NCBI GenBank assembly: GCA_024663395.1
Contig: JANFAH010000017.1
Location: 1,178,001-1,242,000 of the forward strand
Length of the DNA stretch: 64,000 bases
Reading direction: 5' to 3'
Origin: Pisolithus tinctorius
Lineage: Eukaryota > Basidiomycota > Agaricomycetes > Boletales > Pisolithaceae
Positions 1 through 11,483 of the stretch are shown here, in pieces. Made by a program: the position numbers and the translations under genes. Every line of letters starts with the position of its first letter. Position 1 is the first letter of the stretch. Below the pieces are notes generated by a model. The model was not told the origin of the DNA and ran no database searches. It was given only the letters and a program-made list of their open reading frames with translations.

Positions 1-68
1 GGTGCAGTGGTTGTCATGAGCCAAGTGGCTGGATATCAATCTGAACAATGCTGATGATGCGACCGTAG

Positions 69-480
69 TGTATCTATGCATTACCAGCACTGCCAGACCT
101 GTACTGGGAAAGGCCATGCTGCATTTTCTCAATGGCTGTGGAATAGGCAATTAGTTGGAAAGGCCCCAGGCTATTGTCCAATGCTTGTGGACAGTGTATA
201 ATGAAAGGTCCACATGCTGAAATATTACTGGTGTGGTAGGAAGTGTAGCTAGTGCCAGACCCGTAGCAGAACATTGTATCCATGCATTACTGGGACTGCC
301 GGACCTGTGCTAGAAAAGGCTGCATCATGTTTTCTCAATGGCTGTGGAATACAAAATTAGGTTGAAAGGCCCTGGTCCATCATCTAATGCTTTGGCATGG
401 TGTATAAAGGAACATGAACACCATGAAATGGAACTAGTGTGGTAGGAAGTGTAGCTAGCACTGGAGCCATAGCAGAACTT
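69..480. repeat. 206-bp tandem duplication, two copies
   Basis: Two diverged copies of a unit of about 206 bp lie side by side. The anchor TTTTCTCAATGGCTGTGGAA occurs at 124 and 330, and a second anchor around GTGTGGTAGGAAGTGTAGCT occurs once in each copy. No coding function is evident. The copy boundaries are approximate. Confidence 0.75.
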
Positions 481-732
481 GCCATCTATTGCCTCTATCT
501 TGGTACCCATACCATGCCAGAATAATATGTGGAAGCCAGAGGTACTATGCCACCATAGTGGCACCTGTCTTTGAAGGCTTGAATGGTCATTTACCAATGC
601 CATGTAACCATGGCAGCTTCGCTATGGTCTGGAAAACACTGGCATACATAGCCATGGTTCCATACTACACACTACAGGCTACCAGATAACCCATCATCAA
701 CACCATGCTCGCTATATCGTCTTCCAATCTTA
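481..732. other. CpG-poor spacer, no gene recognised
   Basis: Low-CpG sequence between the 206-bp duplication and the TET/JBP-like fossil. The short open frames have no recognisable content. Part of it could be 5' exon or promoter of the oxygenase gene. Confidence 0.5.
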
Positions 733-1993
733 ATGGCAATAAATCACAGCGCCACCCAGGATATTACACACTATATGCGCTGGGAATTCTCCAGTCAAAC
801 CTTCCCAGGACCAAATGCCCCCAAACCAGATCCTCCACTCCAGATTCCAACACATGGCATTGTTGCTATGAATCAGATAGTGGCCAGCATGCATGTGGCA
901 TATGATAATAGAAGTAAGCTGATGTCCTGGCTGAATGTAAAATCAAATGTAAATTATATTGCAGAGCAAAGTGGCATCAATCTGATCTGGCTTTCTGAGC
1001 ACCTTTCAGCTATGGAATTGGGGGTTGATGAAACCTGGGAGGCAGGCCACCTGGCAGTGCATCCACCAAGTCTGACTGGCTTTGTGGATGAACCTATGGT
1101 AATCCTCGGTACTGGCAATACCATTACATTGTGGTACTTTCCTGGTGCCATCACCAATGATTTGCAAGTCAGTTCAAACATTTCCTTTACACTCTATATT
1201 ATTCAGGCATCCCTGCAGACACACATGCTTGCCACTCTGGACCCCCTTCACCATGCAATGTCCAAGAGTATGACAAGTGGCTCCTGGCTGAAAAATGCTG
1301 AATATTTCAATCACACTTCACAGTCACCAGGGTGCCTGGAGTTTTCCCTGGCCAGGCACCAACAGGGGCATATGGTATGGTTATATTACCCCAGGGGTAT
1401 GTCTCTCAAGTGGCATCCAGACCCTGAACTTTGCCCCATCAGTTTCCACTGACCTATGGATGGATGCCAGTCATGAATGGTCCCAGTGGTCTTACCTCCT
1501 GGCTGCCATCCTCTCCAGTGCACTTTCAATTATGCACCCAGGCCTGTATGAGGCTGGAAGGCAAGCCATGCAGTCATTGGACACATGGTCAAGTCAGCAT
1601 AACCAAGATATGCAGGATGCCTTGCAGCACTGGCCATCGGTTTTTACTAATGTCTCTGTAATCTCTAACTGGACCACACCCTTTCACCAGGACCCACACT
1701 CACAGTCCAATTGGTATGACATGCTGGTCACAGTTGGTGATTATGAAGATTGTGTATTGGATATCCCCACACTTGGCCTTCAGTTCCTTTACAACCCCAG
1801 CACTGTAGTTGCATTTTCCAGCCAGCTTCTTCAACATGGGGTTAGTTCTGTGGGTGGGAACTGATGTTGCTTTGCCTACTACATGAGGGACAACATACAC
1901 AATTGGATAGGGATACCCTGTGGGGATTGGATGAGAGTTCAGAATGTCTGGACTTGGTTGATGCCTGCAGGTCTGGTGGGACCTTCCATATAA
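733..1993 (+). pseudogene. Fungal TET/JBP-type 2OG-Fe(II) dioxygenase, CpG-decayed
   Basis: Three exons read as a TET/JBP-family oxygenase of the kind expanded in agaricomycetes. The family oxidises 5-methylcytosine in DNA. Exon 1 ends near LWYFPGAITNDLQ. An intron at about 1,167-1,205 follows, then an exon with SPGCLEFSLARHQQGHM. A second intron (about 1,375-1,441) precedes the catalytic exon, which contains NVSVISNWTTPFHQDP (HxD metal ligands, H-Q-D), LGLQFLYNPSTVVAF, LLQHGV (distal His) and AYYMRDNIH. An in-frame TGA at 1,862-1,864 follows GVSSVGGN, where the family usually has an Arg that binds 2-oxoglutarate. That TGA, the W of ISNW and the Q of FHQD and LQHG are all explained by C to T or G to A change of CGN arginine codons (family expectation from memory, not aligned). 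The reading ends at TAA 1,991-1,993. No KDZ-type transposase, the usual companion in basidiomycetes, is visible nearby. The N-terminus is uncertain. Confidence 0.8.
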
Positions 1994-2571
1994 CCTACAC
2001 TTATCCAATAGGGGGTCCATTTAAAGGTGGTTCTATAGATATTATATGCCATCCTAAGCCAAGTTATTTGCCATATACCTCTCCCAAATTTCAACTATGG
2101 CTGGCCCATAATTGGTGGAACACTTCAACTCGAGCTGAATCCAGTCAGACAGCACACTGGGAGATTGGCTTGCTTGTTGTGCATGAGACTGTGGCATATG
2201 TGCCAGACCACATGGATTGGTGATCATAATACACAGGCTGACTCAAGACAGATGGGACACCATATCATGGGCCTCCCATACACCATGAAACACTGGAGTA
2301 TTTGTCCAGCCTGTCCTATGGGATCACAATATCTGGGCCCACCCCAAGGTCATGGTACAATGGACTATAAGCCCTCCATAGTACATGGGCACTCCAATTT
2401 GGGCTGAGGCTGATGCACATGGCACACTGAAATATGCTCCCACTGTTCCAAATGGAACACTGCAGGTCCAGCTGAGCCTTATTACATGGGCCACTGATAT
2501 ATCAGCCCCATAGACAATAGCTTCCCAGCCCAGCCAATATATATGGGACACTATTTGTATGGCTCATGCAT
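1994..2571. other. CpG-poor spacer, no gene recognised
   Basis: Sequence between the oxygenase fossil and the 223-bp repeats. The open frames here are short and resemble nothing I know. It may include the oxygenase 3' flank. Confidence 0.4.
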
Positions 2572-4235
2572 TTGCCAGGGGATGCCAAAAGACTAGCCCA
2601 TCATCTAAACTGGTAACATCAAGTGGCCTTAACTGGGCATCCATGCCAATCAACCACCATAGGCTGGGCATCTGTCCCAGTCCCCTAGCATAAGGCTGGT
2701 ATGTGTCCCAGGTTATGGTCACCAACTGGGAATTTGGCCTGGCTGACTGGACTTTGCTGGAACATATACTGGCCCAATAGAATCCCACTGGAGTGCCTTC
2801 TGAACCACTGTAAATAGCCCAGAGGGTGTCATCCATCCTGGCCAACTGGAGTTGGTTCAGTACTGATGCCAAACAACTGCTACCAGCCCTAGACCTGTGG
2901 CAGCCCACTACATTGTGGCCAGTAGGTATCCCAGGTCATGATAAACAACTGGGAATTTGATCTGGCTGACTGGATTTGGCTGGAACATATACCAGCCCAA
3001 TACCATCCCACTGGAGTGCCTTCTGAACCACTGTAAATAGCCCAGAGGGTGTCATTCATCCCAGCCAACTGGAGTTGGTTCAGAACTGATGCCAAACAAC
3101 TGCCACCAGCCCTGGACCTGTGCTGGTAGGTATCCCAGGTCATGGTCAACAACTGGGAATTTGATCCAGCTGACTGGATTTGGCCAGAACATATACCGGC
3201 CCAATAGAATCCCACTGGAGTGCCTTCTGAACCACTGTAAATAGCCTGGAGGGTGTCATTTATCCCAGCCAACTGGAGTTGGTTCAGAATTGATGCCAAA
3301 CAACTGCCAACAGCCCTGAACCTGTGCTGGCCCACTATATTGTGGCCAGTATGTGTCCCAGGTCATGTTCAACAACTGGGAATTTGACCCAGCTGACTGG
3401 ATTTGGCTGGAACATATACTGGCCCAATACCATCCCACTGGAATGCCTTCTGAACCACTGTAAATAGCCTGGCAGGTGTGATCCATTCCAGCCAACTGGA
3501 GTTAGTTAGGAATTGATGCCAACCAACTGTCACTGGCCTTGGCCCCCTGCCAGTCCCCTAGATTCAGCCAGGTAGATATCCCAGCTCACTGGCCATAACA
3601 TGGGATCTGGCCCAGATAACTGGAAATGTCAGGAAGTCATACAGGCCCAATAGCATCCCACTAGTGTACTTTCCAAACCACTGCAAATATCCTGGAGCCT
3701 GTGACCCATCTGACCCACCTGGAATTAGATGAGCATCCATGCCCACACACCACCACCAGCTTATCCTCTATTCTGGCATATTTGCACTATACCGGTATGG
3801 GTCCCAGCTTACTATTCCTGGCATGAAAGCTGGCTAGATGTATATTCCAACTACCCACCATAATCCAGGCACCTGTCATGGCCCACTTGCATAAGGCTGG
3901 TATGTGACCCAGCATACTAGAAGTTGCCATAACTCATCCCAGCCCAATGGATGTACATTGGTATGCCTTCCAACCCACTGGAAATAGTGTGGTGGCTGTC
4001 ATCCATACCAGCCAACTGGAATTAGCTCAGCATCCATGCCAACTGACCATCACCACCTTGGCATCTGTGCTGGCCCACTAGCATAAGACTGGTATGTTTC
4101 CTGGCTTATTGGCATTATCCCAGCATTTGTCCCAGCTTACTGGAATTAGCCTGGCATTCATACCAACCCAATAGAATTACAGTGGAATGCCTTCTGACCC
4201 ACTGGCAATTGCTGACACATGCTGGGCTCATGCCA
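2572..4235. repeat. Diverged tandem repeat, about 223-bp unit, seven copies
   Basis: The anchor around GCCTTCTGAACCACTG recurs at about 2,795, 3,019, 3,222, 3,445, 3,668, 3,965 and 4,189. The spacings are 224, 203, 223, 223, 297 and 224 bp. The 203-bp unit lacks a stretch of about 20 bp containing CCCACTA..TTGTGGCC. Units 1-4 are well conserved and 5-7 are more diverged. The long minus-strand open frames here simply follow the repeat and are not a credible gene. Confidence 0.85.
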
Positions 4236-4645
4236 GTGAGCCCAGACCAGGTTAGCACCAGACCTTTCCCAACTTGCCAGAATCCACACCAGGATTATCC
4301 AGGCAAGATGTATATAGTAGTAACCCCTCAGCCACACTGTGCAGTATGGTGACATCCAATGATCATGGCTATGCTGTGTGACATGATGACAACTCAGAGG
4401 TGGGCTCGACTTTAGCCAGTCTGTGCAACACAGCTGATTGTCAACCTCATTTGGTTGTATGATACGGTACAAAGTAGGTACATTATGTGAAGTATTAACC
4501 TAATAGGTGTCATTTTGTTGGGAATTCCCAACTTTTGGGGATTCTCCACCACCATTCCTGGAGATTCTCCAGGGCAGCAATTTAATATGGTTGGAGAAAA
4601 CATTGTCTCTGTAATATGTATATATTATACATCAAATGAAAGGGT
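4236..4645. other. CpG-poor spacer, no gene recognised
   Basis: No gene seen. The stretch at about 4,530-4,580 carries GGGGATTCTCCA-like words related to the 21-bp repeat at 5.34 kb, so it may be an outlying fragment of that repeat family. Confidence 0.4.
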
Positions 4646-4960
4646 AGCTGGGGTCCACATTGGGTTTTCTCCAGGCTAAATAGACCCCCTTTCCAGGTCA
4701 ACCTGGGCTTTTCCCAGGCTAAATAGACCTGCTTTCCAGGTGAATCTGGGCTTTCCCCAGGCTAAATAGACCTGCTTGCCAGGCAAACCTGGGCTTTCCC
4801 CAGGCTAAATAGACCTGATTTCCAGGGTGAACCTGGGCTTTCCCCAGGCTAAATAGACCTGCTTTCCAGGTGAATCTGGGCTTTCCCCAGGCTAAATAGA
4901 CCTGCTTTCCAGGCAAACCTGGGTTTTCCCCAGGCTAAATAGACCCACTTTCCCAGGCCA
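4646..4960. repeat. 43-bp minisatellite, seven copies
   Basis: GGCTAAATAGACC occurs at 4,674, 4,717, 4,760, 4,803, 4,847, 4,890 and 4,933. This gives a 43-bp period with one 44-bp step. Each unit reads GGGCTTTCCCCAGGCTAAAT, AGACCTGCTTTCCAGG and a variable link. A minus-strand open frame across it is a by-product of the repetition. Confidence 0.9.
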
Positions 4961-5339
4961 TGTCCTGGTGGGGATTCTACATGCATCAGGAAAACAGTGA
5001 TTGTTCTAAGTGTTCTAATCACAACTTATCTCAGAAGGGTAGATGTATAAGTGGAATGGATGCCAAGGAACATAAAGAGCAAATGAATTAAGCAAGACAG
5101 ATATGGTTCTATAGAGTACTATGAATCAAGAGTTACAGCAATATATTGGCATGAAGATGTCAATAAATCACTTACAGACCACATTAGGACCACAGAAAAA
5201 AAAGTGTGTCAGTAAGACAGCATGAATTAGATGATGTTGGAGAGTGAGCACTAAAGTGCTGTGGATATCAAGACATCATTAAATGCAGTATAGACTATTA
5301 GACCACTTGGAAAAAGTGTTCTTTTCCTGATGCAGCCCA
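4961..5339. other. CpG-poor spacer, no gene recognised
   Basis: AT-richer sequence between two minisatellites with no open frame of note and no recognisable motif. Confidence 0.4.
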
Positions 5340-5615
5340 TGGGGCATTCTCTGTGGCTCCTGGGGATTCTTCATGTCATGTTGGGGAGTCTGCATGGGAT
5401 GATGGAGATTCTCCATGGCCCCTGTGGATTGTCCATGGCATGCTGGGGATTCTTCATGGCTGGCTGGGGATTCTCCATGTCATGCTGGGGATTCTTTATG
5501 GCTGGCTGGGGATTCTCCATGTCATTTCTCCATGGCCCCTGGGGATTCTCCATGTCATGTTGGAGATCCTCCATGGCCCCTGGGGATTCTCCATGGCATG
5601 CTGGGGATTCTCCAG
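5340..5615. repeat. 21-bp minisatellite
   Basis: Variants of TGGGGATTCTCCATGGCATGC recur every 21 bp (for example at 5,362, 5,383, 5,404, 5,425 and 5,446). There are about 12 copies, with one short unit near 5,525. Because 21 is a multiple of three, all three plus frames and one minus frame stay open and give seven-residue peptide repeats. I treat those frames as artefacts. Confidence 0.85.
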
Positions 5616-5920
5616 TCCTAATTGTCATTGAGGTCCAGTGACATTTTGTGTCAACACTCATGTTTTTTTAAGTATTCTGTGTTTTTCTCATGCAATCTTC
5701 TACCTTCTGATAAGATAAGCATACTGTCATGATTGCACAATCAAGAGCTACAACTTTTGTCATGATGACATCACTCCATTGTCATTCCCTGTGGTGTTAA
5801 TGCAGTATGATTACAAGTAGCAATAGTCATTAGTGTTGTGTAGTGTAGACTATGCTACATTTTGGTAGTGCACATTTTTGACTACCACTGACTCTGAAAA
5901 GTGTAGTGTTGAGAGGTAGT
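5616..5920. other. CpG-poor spacer, no gene recognised
   Basis: No gene or motif recognised between the 21-bp minisatellite and the palindrome cluster. Short TAGTGT repeats occur around 5,830-5,910. Confidence 0.4.
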
Positions 5921-6290
5921 GGACAAGTCACATGACAACAGATCACATGATAGGAGGTCACATGTTTTCAGTCACATGACCAATGATGTAATGGTCATGT
6001 GACCTTGACACTGCAATCTGTGGTCACATGACAACCTGTTGCAATGTCTCTGGGGAGCTTGGTCATGTGACTAATGTCACATAATCTGGTGCCTCAGGTC
6101 ACAGCAAAGGGCTATCATGTGACAATCATCACATGATCCAGTGCTCTGGGTCATGGCAAAGGTCTGTCACATGACCTCAATCATGTGATCTGGACACTGG
6201 GCTCACTGCAAAAGTCTATCACATGACCTTAATCATGTGATCTGGAGCCTTGGCTCACCCCAAAAGTCTGTCATTCACTTCTGCATGTAT
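5921..6290. repeat. Cluster of 14 decayed TCACGTGA-like palindromes, partly a 52-bp tandem repeat
   Basis: About fourteen occurrences of TCACATGA, TCATGTGA or a one-base variant lie in 330 bp, usually flanked by R on the left and Y on the right. The last four blocks repeat with a 52-bp period (TCACATAATC 6,077, TCACATGATC 6,129, TCATGTGATC 6,181 and 6,233). The two forms are the two single-step CpG deamination products of the palindrome TCACGTGA. That motif is an E-box core bound by bHLH factors of the Cbf1/USF type. The ancestral motif is inferred. Confidence 0.75.
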
Positions 6291-8623
6291 TTGTCTGTAC
6301 TTGGGTAGGAAGGCTGGTCTATAGGGTATCTACACCCTGTCCAAAGATCAACCAAGCAACCCCTCTAGTTGCTGAGAGATAACAGGAATGGAAAAAGCCA
6401 GAAAGCATTGCACCATGCCTCCCTCACTGAGTGAATGACATGTTTAATACCATAGCTACATTCCTCCTGTCTACCTCCATCTATGTTCAAGGTTTCAGGG
6501 CATCCCAATGGGAATTGAGTGAACAGGAAGCCAATTACACATCCCAGATGCATGGGAAAACCCCAAAAAGCGCAAATAAAGTACATTTATTCCGGAAAAT
6601 TTGCAGGTGGCTGTGCTGGTGGACTGCAAATTTTCCGTCGGCCTCCCAGTCACAGTGGCTCATCTTTGGCAGCAGGGACAGCTGTTCAGAGTGTCTGATG
6701 GCTCGTGACAGCACCAGCATTGTTGATCATGCAGGATGGTGTCAGGATGCAGAAGCAAATGTAGGGGGTGACTCACCTTCAGCACTGAACTCAGGGTCTG
6801 AATGGAATGCCATCAATGTTGCTTAGACCTTTGGGTGGCTCCAATTGTGATTGGTATCAATATGTAGACCTACTCTAAGATTTATCGATATAATGAGTTG
6901 GCAGTTTGAGCCTTTGAGGTCTTAGCTATTCTTTGAATGCAAATGTGTGTCAGGCAACCTCAGAAGTTGATGGGGGGCAGCTATGGTGTCTCCTACAACT
7001 GTGCCACATCAAGCGCTCAAGCTCAGTGGTTGACTTGGCATGTATGACAGAATACTGTGATAGGCCCATGAGCTAAATTGGTTTGTACCAAGCTGCATCT
7101 AATATACATACTAATAAACTGACATAATATGATGTGTTGAGCCCAGCCTATTATTGGTATCAAGTGGTTTATCATGGGTGGGCTGCCATCTAAGTGACAG
7201 AATACTGGTCACCACAAATTGACTGCCCTTGTTCTGCGTAGTATATGTACAGTACAGTGTAACCATGTAACCCTAGCTGGTGCCTGTGTGATGGCATGAA
7301 TTGGCTGTACATATCATGTACGAAACTCCCCACCCTGTTAGTACTGTACTGTATGTAATACCATAATGACTTGCAGCATCACATGGAACCCAAGTCAGCA
7401 AGTGGGCAACTTCAAGCTTCAAGGGTCTTGCCCTGTCAAACAGTTCACCAATTTTATTGGTTCGACCTTGCAAATCCAGCCAGTGTGGTCGCAAAAATCA
7501 GTGTACATTTCCCATTGCAAAGTCACTTTGCAGCACTTTGTGGTTCGAACCAGTTCATGGCCTCGAGGACATCATGGCACTAACATCATCGCTTAGGGCA
7601 GGTTCAGATGGTGTATCGCAGCACTGTGCATGCTGGCAGGAACCCTTGCCTCCTCCCATTGTTCCCTCTTCGTCGCCTGATGCTCTTCAAGCTCTTGCTG
7701 CCATCCATGGCCATTGAATGATTATTATTATTGGTGAGTACCTGCCAACACTGATCTGAGTGTTTCACCCAGCTGACATGTTGCTATTCCCACTCCCATT
7801 ATCTGCTCAGCACTGATAAGCTTGTGAAACCAATTTCCCACTTGCAACTTCATCCACCATGATGCAGCACCTTACATCAACAAGTGGTAAGCCTAGTCTT
7901 TGTCAGCTGGGCACTGGCTATGTCAGCCAGCTCTGTTTGTCATTCCCTTGCTCAGCTTCCTCTGGATGAGTTGCCATGCTCAGAGCATCATGAGAGACTG
8001 TGAACTGTGGCTGGTCAGTACTTGATGACTCTCTGCCCTTCTGGCGCATTGATGTACTGTTTGTAATTAGCTTCTTATGCCTGCAGGAAGACCCTGCACA
8101 CCCAGCAAGTTTGCTGCCAAGCACTCTGACCTCTCTGGTGACAATGCAGGTTTGCTTGCTGTGGGGTTTAATGCCAGGTTAGTGGCCTGCCATGCTCGGT
8201 CCATCTTGTCCCTGTAATGACCAGTAGACTTTTCACTTCTGTGTTTCCTAGTTCTCCATATATATCCACCCTCTGGTTAGGGTTATGCTTTAGGGATGCT
8301 TAGTCATCTTGGACTTTTCCTTTTGTTTACTCTTTCACTCTTACATGATACTTAGTAGGGCCATGCCTTGTTACTAATGCATGTTCGTGTTCATCCAATA
8401 GCATAGTTCTCTCTTTTGTTTACTTCTTTCCAGAATGTTCTCTCATGACAGTACATACAAACAGTAAGGCAGTATATAAGTCCCATTGTTTGTCATAGCC
8501 AGCTTCTCCAATCTAGTTTGCTTTGAGCTTGGTACTCAATCAACAGGTTCCACTCCCACTACTCTCTGGTTTGAAGTGATAGCTGAGAAGACTCACATCT
8601 TTAGTTGCTTCAGTCCCTGACAA
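6291..8623. other. CpG-poor region without recognisable genes
   Basis: Scattered open frames of 60-130 codons show no similarity I recognise. The only clear structure is the inverted repeat at 6,593-6,637. The right end may contain decayed 5' exons of the XPG-like nuclease. Confidence 0.45.
6593..6637. repeat. Perfect 14-bp inverted repeat, 17-nt loop
   Basis: CGGAAAATTTGCAG (6,593-6,606) is exactly mirrored by CTGCAAATTTTCCG (6,624-6,637) with 17 nt between. Both arms keep a CG in a neighbourhood that has lost nearly all others. It could be a hairpin, a protein-binding dyad or the end of a small mobile element. Confidence 0.7.
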
Positions 8624-9680
8624 ATGATACTAGTGCTTGGATGTTTTCACTGCTTAACATATTCTCATGGCATTGAGCCAGTACAGGTCAGTCCCATGAA
8701 ATGCCAACCATCTTCTGTCACCTCTCCACCATCTCTTGGATGCTCCTCCACCCCTACATTGTTTTCAATGGTCCAGACTGCCCTCAAATCAAGAGGGGAA
8801 AGGACATCTTGCACTGGTCCCCTCCATTGCTCCTTGTGCAGCACTCTCAGGAACTTCTGACAGTGTTTGGCTTCTATTGGCATGTGGTAGGTCGCTCACT
8901 GTGGATCTTGCTTAATGCTAATGCAACTCACCAGGCTCCAGGAGAGGCAGAGGCAGAGCTCAGCTGCCTTCAGTCATGTGGGTTTATTGATGCCATGGTG
9001 ACCACTTACAATGATGCACTACTGTTTGGTGCAACCTGTGTTCTCTGCAGGTGAGTCTGTTCACACATAGAAACATGGCTGGTGTGACTGTCTGACTTGC
9101 CATAAACAATAGTATCCATGGGGATGAAGATGTGGAAGTCTACTCAACAGAAGCCATAGAAAATAGTGCTGCCCTGGAATGGGGTGATCTCCTTCTGATC
9201 ATGCTCATGAGCAGTGCAGACAGTGATGTAAGTACTGTATCTGGTACCCTGAATGCATTACTCAGTTCTGTGCGATTTACAGACAGGTTGCTGCTGGTGT
9301 GACACAGATGTTGCCTGTTGGTTGGTGGATTATGGCTTGGGAAGGACCCTCCTTGAAGCTGCTGTCTCACTCCAGTTCATTGAGTTCATGGAATTCATCA
9401 CTAAGTGGCATGATAATGTCTGTGAGGTACTAAGAACAGATCCTCAGCACTTCCTGGGATGTAGGTACCACAAGCTTGCTCACATCGTCAAGGAGGAACA
9501 CTTCAAGTTCCCTGATCCTGCCATCCTGGCAATGTATCTGTCACCTCTTACCTCATGGTCAGATGATGGACATCCCCCCATTACCTGTGTGACATCTTGT
9601 CAGCCTAATCTCACCACTGTGAGTCAAAGTGTGGAATGCTGGTGTAAACCAAACAAATCCAACACCAAAGACAAATAAGA
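8624..9680 (+). pseudogene. XPG/GEN1-like structure-specific nuclease, CpG-decayed
   Basis: Exons match the XPG-I nuclease family common in basidiomycetes, related to GEN1 and Rad2. YSHGIEPVQ is followed by PYIVFNGPDCPQIKRGK and then TVFGFYWHV. A clean intron (about 8,888-8,935) leads to APGEAEAELSCLQSCGF and DALLFGA. Another intron precedes a block with VEVYSTEAIENSAALEWGDLLLIMLM, which I read as two parts around EWGDLLL. The last exon has DYGLGRTLLEAA and LSPLTSW. The acidic motif before DALLFGA reads TTYND where the family generally has more aspartates, so catalysis is doubtful. The start is not found, and YSHGIEP is out of frame with the preceding AWMFSL-like segment. Base composition matches the depleted block. 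Confidence 0.7.
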
Positions 9681-11429
9681 GCGAGTGGTGGTTTGCCTCC
9701 ACGGAACCTGGAGTGCAGAGAAACCTAAAGTGGGGGGAGTTTCAATGGCAGGTGCTCCTAGCACAAGTTGTCGACGAGTTACACAGGAGTGGATGAATGG
9801 ATGATGACTGAGGAGGGGATGCTGAACAGAGTGAAGGTGTTCAGTTGAAAGGACTTCTTGGAATAATGGACTTCGATAAAATGTGCTCCTGGTGCAAGTC
9901 GTTGACAAGTTACACAGGAGTGGAGGGATGACTAAGACTGTTGACTAAGAGGAAGCTTCAGATGAATGATGGAGGCAGATAGACTCTTCTGAATGAGCCT
10001 CAACTACCAAGTATACGAATGATGACAGATAGACCCCTTTGTGGAGCCTCAACTGTCGACAATGAGATAGGCACTGGACTGACTGCTGGACTGCTTCTGA
10101 ATTGATTCTTGGTAGCTAAGTACATGGGGGTTTATATACTGTGGGGGGAGCACAGCTTGTGACAAACAAGGCACAAACACTTGGTAAGTAATGAGTAAGG
10201 ACTGAATAATCATGATGAGTAAGCGAGAAATGAAAAGTAAGCAAGCAAAGAAGATTGGTAAGTATTGGCAATAACCAAGTCAAGGATAGTCAAAATATCA
10301 CAAAATGAGTCAAACAGAATCAGAAACTGAGTAAGCGCACTGATATCACATTAGGGGGTGGCGATGCAAGTTAGATCTCAGCAGAGACATCTCTAGATCC
10401 AAAGACAGCATGACAGATGGACAGTGTTTCCAGATAGGGAAGTATTAATTCCAGAATTGAAGGGCATGAGTCAGGTGTCAAAGGGGGCTAGGGCATTGGG
10501 GGTCTGTGGGGCAATGAGAGCATACATGATCATGTCTCCCACCCTTCCATCCTCTCAGTGAAGTTAACAAAAACTTCATGAATGGGGTTCTGATGGAGGA
10601 GGAGGAGAAGGGGGAATGTCTTCTGCTGGATCTTGCAGTAAGAAGGCAAGATGCATGTCATACTCATCATGAATGCGATCAGGGAGGCTGGAGGACAGTA
10701 GATTATACTGCAGCTGTCACAATGCGGGAAGAATGATAGATGAGACTGGAATAAAGATGGTGCAGGGAGCAGGGGGGAATGATCCATATGCTTCATCAAC
10801 TGGGGAGACCAAAACGACCACATAAGACCTTTCTAACCGAGTGACAGACCTGAGGCGACCAAAGAATGTCCTTCTGGAAGTCATACTGACAAGGAGAACA
10901 CGCTGACCAAGCTGCATGGGATGAGATGGGGCTGACAATGACGGGATGAACCAGGGGGCTTCAGGATGGAAGCTGGTGGGAATGCCTGGCAGATATACGT
11001 AGCCACTGTCTCTGGCAAATGAGACAAGCGAGATGATCGACGAAGAGGTGGCCATGACTGATGGACCTAGCAAAATGAGCATCTGATGGATGGAGTGCTG
11101 TAGAAACATGCAGGGTGTGAGGATCCTCTCCAAATTTGGAAGGAAGAATCGTGGGGCTGAGCACTTTAAGCGAGTGTGGGAACAGAGTCGATATCTTTGG
11201 AAATGGTGGAGATACGACGAAAACTGGAATGCCGTACACGGGCACTAAAAACCTTTAACATGTGCTTAACTCGCTTCCTCTTTTCTCTTTACCACTGATG
11301 ACTCGTTCTTGTGTGAAGGATGACTGTTAACATCCAACAGTCTTTCTACGCATGAGGCCTTTAGTCTTCATCTGCATGCTTGGGCATTGTGCGCAACTCA
11401 TCAACAAGTTAGGCAGAGTCAGCTGTAAC
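9681..11429. other. Unidentified segment with retained CpG, possible retroelement remnant
   Basis: CG is commoner here than on either side. A motif of about 45 bp ending in ACACAGGAGTGGA occurs twice (about 9,752 and 9,880), and GCAGATAGAC..GAGCCTCAACT is also doubled near 9,975 and 10,025. TATATACTG near 10,133 could be a TATA element of an LTR. The minus frame at 11,133-10,717 is open but unrecognised. It lies downstream of the minus-strand gag, where pol would be expected, but I see no reverse transcriptase motif. Confidence 0.35.
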
Positions 11430-11483
11430 CATGTCCACAACACCTTTGGTGTGTGACACCATGATGGTAGAGTTGGTGGCAGC

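Noticed and set aside
733..2230. KDZ transposon around the TET/JBP gene
   Set aside because: Such genes are often linked to KDZ elements in basidiomycetes, but no KDZ transposase motif is visible within several kilobases.
2564..3495. Minus-strand repeat proteins (114-148 codons)
   Set aside because: They mirror the 223-bp tandem repeat and break at its indels.
5330..5661. Seven-residue repeat proteins on both strands
   Set aside because: The frames stay open because a 21-bp repeat is a multiple of three. No start context, introns or flanking domain support a gene.
6431..6826. 131-codon plus-strand protein
   Set aside because: The frame is open but spans the inverted repeat at 6,593, has no recognisable domain and lies in a non-coding neighbourhood.
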